From NCBI GenBank assembly GCA_934045075.1, contig OW203738.1, positions 1,984,001-2,048,000 of the forward strand: a stretch of DNA of 64,000 nucleotides, written 5' to 3'. The notes beneath the pieces were generated by a model, which worked only from the letters and a program-made list of their open reading frames with translations, made no database searches and had not been told where the DNA came from. The first letter of the stretch is position 1. Each line of letters begins with the position of its first letter. Made by a program: the position numbers and the translations under genes. Shown here piece after piece: positions 53,025 to 64,000 of the stretch. This DNA is from Yponomeuta sedellus. Taxonomy: Eukaryota; Arthropoda; Insecta; Lepidoptera; Yponomeutidae.

Positions 53025-53895
53025 TAGCATTCCCGGTGCTATACTCGTAATCAGATTAAGACATCCCAAACATGGAAAAATACCCAGACTGGTACTTTTA
53101 TTGTACCTCGATACAACAAAAAAAATATCTGCGCGCTTTTGGGCTTGCCCTCTATGTTTCTAAATAAACATAATATACACAATGTTGTAATATCTGGCAC
53201 TGACTGAAAATCAGCGCTGAAGGCTTGTCCATCAGCATATTGCTGAGTCAGTTGCCATTTATAGTAGCAGTGACTATGTTTAGTAATATGTTTTAAGTTT
53301 GTTACTGTGGCGTGTGAACTGTTTCTACGATAAATGTTTTTCTTCTTCTTTTTCTATCTTAATAAGCGATAATTTTTTTAATAGAAATTTAATACGACAT
53401 TAGGTACCCCGAATGACGTAGTCACTGTGCCCATACGTCTGGCACACCCTGGGCAACAATCAACGAGTCAGTAACGCCGATTGGCAAATCTTTTCATCAC
53501 GATGGCTTGTCATCGACACGTTAAGAAGAAGAATAAGTGAATAAACCTTTCCAGTAGCGCTGGAATAGATCTTATTGATCAAGTGTTGGCTCTGGAAATT
53601 CACTTTACTACTAAGAATAGATCTATACCAGACGTGACCGGAGAGGTAAATGGACTGATATCAAAGAAGACGAAGAAGAAATACTTTAAAAAATATAGAC
53701 ACATACAAAACGTAAAATAAACACTAAATTAAAATATAACAAACACAACATAACACCGTAAGGGGATACAAGCTATGTCCATGCGGCGTTAAAACGGCCT
53801 CAGGCTCAGTAATTACTGCAGGTTTAATGCCCACATCAATGATTTTTAGCAAGGGCTTGGTACAGTCACTCACGGAACATCGCATCGAGACCCAC
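53025..53895. other. No gene seen
   Basis: Unassigned; (GAA)-rich LINE-like tails near 53525 and 53665. Confidence 0.4.
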
Positions 53896-53900
53896 AAAGT

Positions 53901-53995
53901 ACGATGCGATGCGATGCGATGCGATGCGATGCGATGGGATGCGACGCGACACGACACAATACCACACGACACGACACGATATGATACAATATTCG
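53901..53995. repeat. (GATGC)n grading into (GACAC)n
   Basis: Seven clean GATGC units then progressively altered units. Confidence 0.9.
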
Positions 53996-54271
53996 TACCG
54001 TTATCGTATCGTCAATCCTGCGACAGGCCTACCGAATGCAATGCAACAAGCGGCGGCACTCTCCCGCACAGCCTTCTCGGAAAATTAGCTAAGTGCCGAT
54101 GTCACATGCGACTCTAGACTCTATCGCCTTGCCTTACATGGGTTCCGAGGCCTTATTGCCTCAAATGGCGTTTTGTTTCGTTGTCCTTGTAAGATTTCGT
54201 TGCTTGTAGCTTTTTAGTAACGTGTGACCGAAACGTAGTTGAATTGCAATGTTTTTAGTTTTGGCTTCCAC

Positions 54272-54576
54272 AGTGCTTAGTGCGAGTTTGACAGATCCAA
54301 TCGAATAACTTTACTACCGCGTTAATCGAGCATTGAGTAGTGAGTATGAGTAAGTTAACCGTTCGAACTGGCAAAACGCTGTCACAGTACAACTCGCACT
54401 CGCGTTTATTCGTGGTTTGGCTGGTAAACGTGTTCACTTCTCAACGTAAACCATTACAACTCGCACTCAGAAATTTTAATTTCCATACTTGTCGCTAGGT
54501 GGCGCTTCCTCGATGCCATAGAAATATGAGTTTACGTTAACGCGATCGAGTAGTTAAAAAACTCGCACTAAGCACT
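54272..54576. mobile_element. MITE with ~18-bp TIRs
   Basis: Both ends read AGTGCTTAGTGCGAGTTT inward. Internal copies of AACTCGCACT occur near 54390 and 54458, giving a subterminal-repeat structure. Length 305 bp; TSD not clear. Confidence 0.7.
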
Positions 54577-54814
54577 CAGGCGTCATGTCTGTTGGCGTTA
54601 GAGTAAAATACGCTCAGTGCAATAGTGTTTACGACATATTTTGTTACATTTCTATGCAATGTACACTTCTGTACTACAGTGCAACATTACTTTGCAAAAG
54701 AGAAAAAAGTACTGGAAGAATATAGGATTTACTGGAAGATTCAATTGATCGATTTTCATAGCTAAGAAAATAATTTTAATCCTTATGCTCATTAATTCTT
54801 TCAGTTTCCGTTTC

Positions 54815-54930
54815 TTCTCTTCCATCAATGGTTGTCTGGAAGAAAATATTTGTAGTAATAAGTCCGCCACTTGTACTGTGCTATTCTTATGTAATTCGTG
54901 GTGTATATGCAATAAAGAATATTCTATCTA
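54815..54930 (+). mobile_element. LINE 3' UTR fragment
   Basis: GGTTGTCTGGAAGAAAAT ... GCAATAAAGAATATTC with a (TCTA)n tail. Confidence 0.65.
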
Positions 54931-55269
54931 TCTATTAATTATATTCTACGTGTCTAATCTTGATTATTTAGAATCCAGTGCTAAGTAAATATAGCCTGAA
55001 CTGTCCGCGGACGTAGTGCAATTCGTAGTATAATAATCTATAAAAATCGAAGAAAATATTACATAGTATTAAGCTGGACTTTGTACAAATTAGTTTTTGG
55101 TGCAACAAAGAATTTTTATTCATTCATCTATTAATAGCATTATATCATAGTGAATATATATTTATTGAAAAATGTCACATGCCAGCAAAAGAATAACATA
55201 ATCTATATAAATCCACAACAGTATCGTCATATCAAAATTACACAAACAACACAAACAAAATAAGATTAG

Positions 55270-55506
55270 TCAATCAAACCGCCCCGAGACATATCCGACC
55301 CAAAGGTTCCTATATAGGATAACGCTGGCAGCATTACCGCGCTGCACTGCTAGGGATATCCTCTGCATCAAATATGCACCGGAGCGGTAGTCCAAGCCAC
55401 GGTTCCTCAGACGACGGCCTACCTCTTTAATAAAGGCTTTGTCCTGAAAACCCCAGACCCCAGTGGTTTCCAAAGCCAGGGGCACGAAAAAATTGCTGCT
55501 CATCAA
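55270..55506 (-). pseudogene. Retroelement-protein C-terminal fragment
   Basis: Minus-strand FFVPLALETTGVWGFQD then VGRRLRNRGL and QRISLAVQRGNAASV; homologous to 27905-28213. It ends at a TGA/TAG-type stop near 55270. Confidence 0.6.
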
Positions 55507-55519
55507 CTGACTGTATTTT

Positions 55520-55700
55520 ATGCATAATATAAGATAAGAATATTCTTTATTGTACACTGGAAAAACAACAAATACAAAACAATTGCAAATATACATAGTA
55601 CAATTGGCGGCCTTATTGCTAAAAGCAATTTCTTCCAGACAACCTTACGATGGAAAGTTGCTGAAGGAAATTAGAAAGACGGGTAGCCAGTGCAAATTTG
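55520..55700 (-). mobile_element. LINE 3' UTR fragment
   Basis: Full 3' UTR including GGCCGCCAATTGTACTATG and a CAATAAAGAATATTC signal on the minus strand. Confidence 0.68.
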
Positions 55701-55861
55701 AATATTGATACATACTTATACTTAATAATAATACACTTACATACCGTTACTTATATAAACTTATAATTTATGCATAGTGAATAGTATGTCCAGCAGTAGA
55801 CTACTTAATATAGCCTGAAGAAGAAGAAGACGTATTTCTTAATGATTCGCGATACTGATAA

Positions 55862-55925
55862 ATAGTTATATATTAAACGGGTCTCGGGACGATTATTTAT
55901 TAGGACTCGTTGAACATGTAACTAC
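55862..55925 (+). mobile_element. Penelope-like end fragment (putative)
   Basis: TATATTAAACGGGTCTCGGG then ATTATTTATTAGGACTCGTTG; this copy joins sequence from both putative Penelope families. Confidence 0.35.
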
Positions 55926-56018
55926 TGTAGTGAATACAAATATCTTTATTTTGATGTCGAATACAAATACAATCATTTTCCCACTCCTAGTAGTTTTATC
56001 AGTATTTATTATCAATAA

Positions 56019-57080
56019 TTGGGTAAAATGGGGTTTGTACCTAAACTTTTAAAGCTCATGTCAAACTACCTTTCTAACCGAAAACAATTTGTAAAATACG
56101 GGCCTTATCACTCTGATCCATACCTCACACGCTCTGGAATAAGTCAAGGATCGAACCTGGGACCCCTTCTGTTCGTCCTACTAATTAACGACTTGCCAGA
56201 GGTGGTGCGTGGATGCCGGGTACTTCTTTTCGCCGACGATGTGAAGCTGATAAGAGTAGTAAAGTCTTACAATGACTGTGAAACGCTACAACGAGACATC
56301 GATGCGGTCTACGGGTGGAGTATACATAACAAGCTGGTCTTCAATCCTAGCAAATGCGAAACGATGAGCTTCACCCGTTCACCTGGTCCATTGCAGCACC
56401 AATATCACATTGGTGGCGACGGCATCACTCGCGTCTACTTGGTGCGTGACCTGGGCGTGATGTTTGAGCCCGACCTAACGTTTCGCTCGCACGCGCAGCA
56501 CGTGACCGGCGCGGCGTTACAGCGCCTTGGATTTGTGTTGCGCAACTCAGCGCCACTCTCGTCCAACGCGGTCAAGACGCTATATGCGGCTCTCGTACGT
56601 AGCATCTTAGAGACGAACACGGTGGTATGGAATCCGCATGAGAAGAAATATACTCTCATGCTGGAGCAAGTTCAAAAGAGGTTTCTTAGATTTCTTTACA
56701 AAAATAAGCAAGGATATTATCCTTTTCTATATCCGACACTATTTCTACAGGGGCATCTAGGTTATAATTCACTCGAACTAAGGAGATCATTGGCCTAGGC
56801 AAAATTCACACTTAATATAATAAGGAATAATATCGATTGTATCGATCTTGTTGAAAGGATGGTAAAACTCCATGTGCCTGATAGGTACCTCAGGGCGCGG
56901 CAGCACCGGCTGCTGGCCGTGCCGCGCGCGCGCACCAACCTGCTTCAGTTCTCGCCCGTAGCGCGCGCGCTGCGGCTGCTGAGTTCCCTGCTAGAAGCAG
57001 CCCCTCACTGTGATTTGTTTGTGGATGGGATAAAAGTTTTGATGGATGAATGTAAGATAATGCTAGAGAGATCGTTGTGA
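56019..57080 (+). pseudogene. Jockey/CR1-type LINE reverse transcriptase, 5'-truncated
   Basis: One frame of 259 codons runs to a TAG at 56796-56798 and continues in the same frame to 57080, so a single stop breaks the protein. RT motifs: SGISQGSNLGPLLF (about residues 39-52), catalytic FADD (71-74), NPSKCETM (about 108-115). The C-terminal part has RYLRARQHRLLAVPRARTN and matches 15942-16244. The RT fingers and the whole endonuclease domain are missing. Just after the stop, the 3' end runs into the AATG array. Confidence 0.85.
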
Positions 57081-57140
57081 GAGGTTGTCTTTAGTTCTGT
57101 AACGATTTGGTGTTGACTGTAATGTTACAAGAACTGTGTA

Positions 57141-57935
<795 letters not shown>

Positions 57936-57939
57936 CAGC

Positions 57940-58510
57940 TAAGAGAGGTCTTGGCTAACAAAATTTTCGCATTTGTCTGAAAACATAATGTCCGCTATGG
58001 CCTGCCGTGTGACCGCTTAGATATCCCATTTAGTTTCAACATCGTCTCACGGTCTAGGACATGCTATTAAACCAACGGACAGCAGACTTATGGTGTTAGC
58101 AAACAATTGACTCTCCTCCAAGTCCCCAGATAAATGATAAAATGAATTCTATTGCTAAGCAAATACGGTAAATATTTTATTGCACACCAGATATACTGAA
58201 AAATGTAAACATATTTGCTCAAAAACAATTTCAAAGAAATTAGATCAAGTCCCACACTAGGATTTCCTGTGTAGTGGTAAACTAGTCCCCTCCGCATAAG
58301 GGATGACAAAAATGCAATAAGAACTTGACTATAACAAGTTATTTCCTATCAATCTATCTTATAACAACTAAATCCTTTAATGAAAATAATGCCAATGATT
58401 ACAATTTGTGCGTGCGTGCGTGCAAGTGTGTGTGTATATGTCTGTGCGTGTGTGGGTTTGTGTGGGTGGAGTACTTATGTACGTGTTTATGTTTTAGCGT
58501 TACTAGTAAT
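57940..58510. other. No gene seen; GT-rich run
   Basis: GTGCGTGCGTG/GTGTGTG run at 58405-58475; otherwise unassigned. Confidence 0.45.
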
Positions 58511-58511
58511 T

Positions 58512-58572
58512 AAGGTAATTATGTTTTACCTAATAAATGATCGCGATTTGACCCGTTTAATATATAACTATG
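58512..58572 (-). mobile_element. Penelope-like end fragment (putative)
   Basis: Good match to the consensus motif (TTTTACCTAATAAATGATCG on the plus strand). Confidence 0.38.
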
Positions 58573-58574
58573 TA

Positions 58575-59400
58575 TCATCATTCCAGACTTACAGATTTAT
58601 TCTGAAAAGCAAAACAATGATCGAACCGAAACGCTATGTAGATGAATAGCAAAACTGAGCCTAATGAACTAAGACTGGCGGTTGGTTAAAAATGCCAGAA
58701 CGGCAGTTAACTCTGTATTGGGTGGTCGCCAGGTTGGAGATAAATTGCAGCAGATTTCAGATTTCAACGGTTATTTATGGCCCTGCATGCTAACCTCGTA
58801 TTTTGCGGCGCTTACCTTTTTATTGCAGTAGTCAAGTAACTTTAATCTCGTAGAAAATAGGTTCTAGCATAAGACTGCTATCAGTTCAAAGGGAAGAGTA
58901 TCGAAAGAAATATGGATGAGCTCGTATTGATAGCGCCGCTATGGAAATCTGTATGATGGTATCAATCCTTTGTATGTCCCCACTTATTTCCAAAGAAATT
59001 AGGTCAGCGCATACAAAACTGCCCATCGAGCCGTCCTGAAGAAAACAAATAGTCACCCAAAAAGCTTCTGGTATTTTTTCCACATTGTCATGTTGGTATG
59101 ATTAACCCTTGACAGCAAAATGAAGGCGCTAACCTCAGGACAGCGCCAAATGACGTGTAATTTTTCGTCCTCACAAGCCCCCTACTCTCGAGGTCAATAT
59201 TACTGTATTGTTACCAGATTCGTGACATTGACTTATATACTCCTTAATCGTTCGAGAAGCAATGGAAGTTAAAAAACACAAAAATTTCAACAGAGAGGTT
59301 GGTTTCAAACTTTTAAGAACGTGGAATTCAGTGCTAAGTAAATACAAATCACGCGCGCGTGACCAGAATGAATTTTCGAAGGGTCACATAATAAAAGTAA
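58575..59400. other. No gene seen; tiny SINE tail
   Basis: 58960-58985 is the extreme tail of a 5S-headed SINE (TTTGTATGTCCCCAC). Confidence 0.4.
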
Positions 59401-59402
59401 TA

Positions 59403-59541
59403 GGGACGGTTTCTGAATTGCGAATTTCAGTAAATAAATACTTTAGTAACGTTCTGTCACGCTCTTTCCTAAGGAATTCGAAAAGACAGCAGTACAGTTA
59501 AGTATTTACTTAGCGAAATTCTCAATTCAGAAACTGGCCCT
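59403..59541. mobile_element. MITE with ~40-bp TIRs, complete
   Basis: 139 bp; TIRs meet almost in the middle. TA at each border. Uninterrupted reference for 25957-26214, with partial copies at 40330 and 40733. Confidence 0.8.
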
Positions 59542-59611
59542 TAATCCCAAACATCTCTATTCTTACCTAAGAATTCGTCTTAATTACTTGCGCATTAATT
59601 TTATTTTACCT

Positions 59612-59655
59612 TCGATATCAACCCTTATATGTCCCCACTGTTGGGGCACGGGTAT
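59612..59655 (-). mobile_element. 5S-headed SINE tail fragment
   Basis: ATCAACCCTTATATGTCCCC plus about 20 bases. Confidence 0.65.
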
Positions 59656-59817
59656 TTTACCTTACCACAACATATTTTATTTTCTTTTAATCTCATGTTT
59701 ATCTTTGCTCTTATTCTTTATTTCTTTTTTGTAGATTTTGTAGACGAAAGAAACCCACGATTATTTATTTTAACATGGCTTCTCCAATTACCTAACACAT
59801 ATTATTGTATCACATAC

Positions 59818-60045
59818 CCAAATTCTTCCCGCGGGTGTCGTAAAGGGCGATTAAGGGATACAAACCCGGGGGTGGGCAGCAGCGCCCCCTTCAGTACAAT
59901 TCCACCAAACTGCGATCTCCAACCCGCACGCCCAGCGTGGGGATTATGGGCACTATCCCCCAATGATGGCACAACCTTGCGCTCATTAGGGGAGGGCTAT
60001 GTCCAGCAGTGGACTAATCTAGCTAATACTAAGAAGAAGATACCT
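59818..60045 (+). mobile_element. LINE-tail repeat, sense orientation
   Basis: CCCAAATTCTTCCCGCGGGT to CCAGCAGTGGACTAATCTAG and (GAA)n. Confidence 0.72.
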
Positions 60046-60234
60046 AAGCGATTGAAATTGCTAATTCTTTATGAGCACATGAGTGATAGGTAAGCCCACA
60101 CTCTCTGACGGTTAAAATGCGAATATTAAACCCTATCGATTCAAGTTGAACTAGCCTAGGTGTGTACCGATCTTGATGGTAACAAAGTTATTTGCAACTG
60201 GAAAGCGACTGGAAAATGGACACCTGCCCTCACT

Positions 60235-60368
60235 ACAAAATTGACTGTACTCGCCACTTCAGTTTACCCGTGACCACGGCAACTGTAACGCTGCCGAAAT
60301 ATCGAGAAATAAGGTAAATACGTTTACCTAATTATTGCGATTAGATCGGCTTAATATATAACTAAGTA
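60235..60368 (-). mobile_element. Penelope-like end fragment (putative)
   Basis: On the minus strand: TTATATATTAAGCCGATCTA ... GATATTTCGGCAGCG ... GTGGTCACGGGTAAACTGAA; second-longest copy. Confidence 0.4.
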
Positions 60369-60676
60369 TGAGCATCGCGGGTCATTCAGAAATATTATTT
60401 ACAACTATTTTATATAAAAGAGATTCTAATATAAAGCGACGTCCTTTTAATATTGACGAAGGGAGTAGAGTGTCTGCCCTTTGGCCTATATTTTGATTAC
60501 TTCCGCCCGGACCCTACTCATGTACAGTTGACGACCGACCAAGCTTCCACATTTGTGGCAAAGTCGTCCTTAACGTCTTTGACTGAGTAAGTTCTGCAGT
60601 CCATTCGCTAAATTAACTTGGTATAGTCTCTCTCTATTTCTCTGTTTGACATAGAGTTACGTAGGGGAGATTGATT

Positions 60677-61006
60677 GATCAGCAACCTATTATGTCCCCA
60701 ACGAGGGGCACGGGTCTCTTCCCTAAGGAAGGTATAGGCCATACACCACCACGGGGTCCAAGTCCGTGGTGGGCAGTGGCGGGTCTTACTGTCAGAAGTT
60801 ATCAAGCCGCCCATGAGGCCTCTGACATGGCTTAACGACTGCCATTACATGACAGCCGGGACCAACGCCTTAACGTGCCTTGCCAAGCACGGAAGCGCTC
60901 GGAAACTGCTCAGGACGGTCTCCCATCCTGCACCTTACCGGGCCTGTTGTTGCTTAACTCAAGTGATTAATTCCAATCACTCGGTTCGACTAGGCTACGA
61001 GCGCTT
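60677..61006 (-). mobile_element. 5S-headed SINE, near full length
   Basis: Small internal deletions around the 5S-like block. Confidence 0.75.
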
Positions 61007-61069
61007 CCACGGGAGATTGATTAGAAGCTGATTAAAATTGTCTTACGTCAAAAGTTATTTTTAGCTCAG

Positions 61070-61325
61070 AGAATTGGCGAGGTGAAGTGGCAGTGGGCTG
61101 GCCATATCTCGCGAAGAACCGACAGCCGTTGGAGTAAACGTATTCTTGAGTGGAGACCGAGACTCAGCAAACGAAGTGTAGGACGCCCTACGACCAGGTG
61201 GGATGACGATCTGCGAAAAACGGCCGGCAGATGCTGAATGCGGCAAGCTGAAGACAGGGCGTTATGGCGCTCATTAGGGGAGGCCTATGTCCAGCAGAGG
61301 GCTAATATAGCCTGAAAAAGAAGAA
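61070..61325 (+). mobile_element. RTE-like LINE 3' fragment
   Basis: RIGEVKWQWAGHISRRTDSR and SVGRPTTRWDDDL are followed by one TGA in place of the tryptophan seen at 41154-41560, then QAEDRALWRSLGEAYVQQ and a stop. Tail ends (GAA)n. Confidence 0.8.
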
Positions 61326-61329
61326 GAAA

Positions 61330-62255
61330 AGTTTTCTTTTATGGAACGTCTTACTACAGGGCATAGGCCTTCTCTCTGAGAGAGAGTATGGACTTGATTA
61401 CCACGCGTGGCCACTGAATATGGGTAATTTCAAGCGCTGAGGTATGTAAACACCTCGGACACTCAGAAAATATCACTTAAAAAAATGTGAAAGTACACTT
61501 TGTGCTAAAATTGCTACTATGGCATAAAGGATTATTTAGATGACAATGTTGTCTGGAATTAAAGCCAGTACAATGCATGAGTTCTATGTTTTAAAATAAT
61601 TATATAATTCTTCCTCTGTTAATTAAGGACTTCGAAAAGACTAAGTTTGGAGTTTTTTTGTCCATACTTTCTCCAAAATGATCTAGATTTTGAAATGGAC
61701 ACCTAGTTTGAATTGTAACGTTCATTAAGCCGCAGCTTTTGCGCTACTTTGAATAAAACCTATTCATTTAATTTCATTTCAGCTTTCCTCACGATGTTGC
61801 TGAGTGGTATTGCTTCTAGAACTTTACCCCGACCTCCCGAACGTGAGGTCGACCCTTCACCTCTCCGCTACTAAAACTCACAAATAATTTGCTATCATAA
61901 ATTTCACGATCATATGCAGACTTTGTTAAATAAAAGAAATGCTTTTGATCACGAAGGTAGAAAATAAAAACTAAAAAAACTGTTTAGTGCATGTCTCATA
62001 CTAAACGTTAGGTACATACTTATCTTGGTAGCTCGGTATTTATATTTTGGTTCACTGACTCGACATTTTACCAGCGGACACTAATTTATCACGACGCTAA
62101 CACTGCTGTGAAGAGGGTACGTTAGACCTTTCAAATATACAGAGCTAATGTGCTTTCAGTACAAGTCATACGAAGCATTTTTAGAGAGTGGCATCACTAG
62201 GGTTGTTTGGGCGGATGTGTGAAGTTGATTTCCATTCCTTTTGAATAGATTAAAT
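61330..62255. other. No gene seen; repeat fragments
   Basis: 61350-61450 is SINE-D-like body. 61640-61770 matches the repeat at 4110-4200 and 4640-4720. The rest is unassigned. Confidence 0.45.
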
Positions 62256-62261
62256 TAGATG

Positions 62262-62480
62262 ATATCAACCCTTTGTATGTCCCCACTGCTGGGGCACGGG
62301 TCTAAGGTTAGGCCATACTCCACCACGGGGACCAAGTCCGGGTTGGTTGGATTGTAAGACAGTAGCGGGCCTTACTGTCAGACGTCATCAAGCCGACCAT
62401 AAGGGCTCTGACATGGTTTAACGACAGCCATCACATGACTGTTGGCACCAACGGCGTAACGTACCTTGCGAAGCACATGC
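62262..62480 (-). mobile_element. 5S-headed SINE, tail half
   Basis: Truncated before the 5S-like block. Confidence 0.75.
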
Positions 62481-62484
62481 AAAT

Positions 62485-63070
62485 GGTACAAGCAGGGCAC
62501 AGGCCTTCTCTCAGAGAGAGAGAGTATGGGCTTGATTACCTACCCCCCGTGCCTACGCCTAACTTCTGACACTTACGTTTCCTCACAATGTTTTCCTTTA
62601 CGGTTACCGAGTGATATTGCTACTCCGACTTCACAAATGTGGTGTCCTGCCTTTTCGCAGAAAATTGTTACGCTGATTGTCACTTGCCAACCAACGTTTC
62701 ACCTATTTTTTACGTTGACAACAAACGATTTACAAATTTTTGTATCGCAATGTTTCATTTGGTAGGATTATTGTTAAGCTGATTATTATAATGACACAAA
62801 ACGTTTTGGGAATTTATTATTTGTCAAGTCTTTTACTAGGCAAACAACTATTATATGAATAAAGTTTCGTCAGTGTAAGTTCCCTTTTCATACATTGATT
62901 TTATGATAAAAAAAAATTATTTGCATTTTTAATTTAAGAAAAATATTACTGGGAATGGAAATATTACTGGCTAGAGGGGTGGCCGACGAGACTCAATCTG
63001 CGACAAAAATATAGGTGCGACGAAGCGTAGCGGAGCGCGAAGGAGCGTGTTAGGTTGAACACGTAAGACC
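62485..63070. other. No gene seen; SINE-D body and MITE piece
   Basis: 62490-62640 is SINE-D-like. 62652-62680 resembles one end of the MITE at 63075-63336. Confidence 0.45.
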
Positions 63071-63074
63071 GAAG

Positions 63075-63336
63075 GTTCTCTGCCTTTTTGCAGAAAAAAT
63101 TTTGGCCGACCGAATGACTATAACGCGTAAAATATACGCTACGCTAGTTGGCATTTTAAAAGATTTCATTATAAAAAGCAAACCAAACAAACAGTTGGCA
63201 ACTACGAGGTTGGGAAATCAAAAAAAATATATATAAAAATAGTTGGCAAATGATTATTCCGCAAAATAATATTATTTGAAACGTTAGTTGCCAAATGATA
63301 ATCGGCCGAAAATGTTTCTGCAAAAAGGCAAAGAAC
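63075..63336. mobile_element. MITE with ~34-bp TIRs
   Basis: Ends GTTCTCTGCCTTTTTGCAGA and, reversed, GTTCTTTGCCTTTTTGCAGA, then TTTTGGCCGA / TTTCGGCCGA. 262 bp, no open frame. Inside, AGTTGGCAA-like words recur. Confidence 0.72.
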
Positions 63337-63354
63337 CCACAAATGTACTTAACT

Positions 63355-63425
63355 AAGAAAACAAAGTCATTGGTACATTCCCGGATTCGAACCCACGCAC
63401 TCTCGATTGAGAAAACGGCGCTATA
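63355..63425 (-). mobile_element. tRNA-derived SINE, family D head
   Basis: B box GGTTCGAATCC and anticodon-arm region on the minus strand; truncated. Confidence 0.55.
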
Positions 63426-63488
63426 TTTTAGATTTAATTATTTATGTACATGCACGTACCGACTATACTCGTCATGCAATCCACTCCA

Positions 63489-63646
63489 CTATATTCTTTT
63501 TTTTAATGCACTAACCCGTGCTAAGGACATTTTTAAAAAACCTATTCAGAGGCTAAAAATTCCACTCATGCCGGGATTCGAACCCGCGACCTCTGGCTAT
63601 CCGTACCTCTTTCCAACTGAGCTAATAGGCGACTCACCCATTCAAA
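63489..63646 (-). mobile_element. SINE A, 5'-truncated, 12-bp TSD
   Basis: Extreme 3' end to the start of the tRNA-like domain, a simple (non-folded) insertion. TSD CAATCCACTCCA at 63477-63488 and 63647-63658. Confidence 0.88.
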
Positions 63647-63657
63647 CAATCCACTCC

Positions 63658-63790
63658 ATCCAAAGGTTGTCTGGAAGAGATCGCTCTTAGCGATAAGACC
63701 GCCAATTGTATGACATTACTCAGATTTAAGAAATCATGGTTGTATTCTTTTTCTGCTTGTGCAATAAAGTGTTCTCTATCTATCTATAAA
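63658..63790 (+). mobile_element. LINE 3' UTR fragment
   Basis: AAGGTTGTCTGGAAGAGATC, stem GCTCTTAGCGATAAGACCGC, CAATAAAGTG and a (TCTA)n tail. Confidence 0.68.
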
Positions 63791-64000
63791 AAGGTATGGA
63801 AAAAAGTTTGAGCTCCGACGGACGCGTCATTATCCTGAAATACTTTAATCTACGTAACTTTCCATGATTCATTGAAGTTCGCCAAGAAGTAACAAGAACT
63901 GTAAGGAACAATCCGATCTCCGCCGATATTACGAGCTCGAAGAAGTGAATTAAAAAAAAAAAACCAGTCGATAGTTCCGGAGCGGCTCTTTTTTTATTCT
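63791..64000. other. No gene seen
   Basis: Unassigned to the window edge. Confidence 0.4.

Noticed and set aside
53724..54117. Frames through the GATGC run
   Set aside because: Short-period repeat translation only.

Overview
This window is eukaryotic nuclear DNA, almost certainly from a lepidopteran insect. It carries two intact genes resembling the lepidopteran ommochrome-binding protein, and many repeat ends typical of moths and butterflies: LINE tails reading like 'CCAGCAGTGG', tRNA-derived SINEs, Helitron-like fragments and MITEs. Nearly everything outside the two genes is mobile-element debris, much of it nested several layers deep. That density fits heterochromatin or a sex chromosome, but the sequence alone cannot show this. 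Family assignments were made by eye without database searches.

Genes: the two genes lie on the minus strand at 12867-13754 and 19609-20481. They are single-exon, about 93% identical in protein, and sit in a ~1.15-kb duplicated segment that includes the 5' flank with a TATA box. They are therefore a DNA-level duplication. All other coding sequence is broken reverse-transcriptase (RT) or transposon-protein remnant: 2365-2487, 15942-16244, 18209-18489, 27905-28213, 32330-32545, 35204-35430, 41154-41560, 47986-48520, 51209-51586, 55270-55506, 56019-57080 and 61070-61325.

Repeats: (1) An abundant SINE, about 26 copies or fragments on both strands. Its head resembles 5S rRNA and its 3' end looks like a LINE tail. 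(2) A tRNA-like SINE ('SINE A') with a ~308-bp unit. Many insertions are snap-back (inverted) or tandem composites, yet each whole composite is bounded by one target-site duplication (TSD) of 9-15 bp. (3) At least three other tRNA-SINE families (B, C, D) that mix heads and tails. (4) Several MITE or foldback families. (5) Penelope-like end fragments. (6) A GC-rich retroelement of about 1 kb in two copies, one with a 14-bp TSD and an A tail. (7) Very long simple arrays growing from retroelement tails: 1.7 kb of a perfect hexamer at 22171-23870 and 0.8 kb of AATG then AAAT at 57141-57935.

The least expected signal is SINE A: repeated inverted or tandem composites with single TSDs at 7589, 11714, 25756, 28281, 35938, 43325, 47607 and 47786. 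This architecture is known for Penelope-like elements and for circular-RNA retroelements but is not usual for a tRNA SINE.
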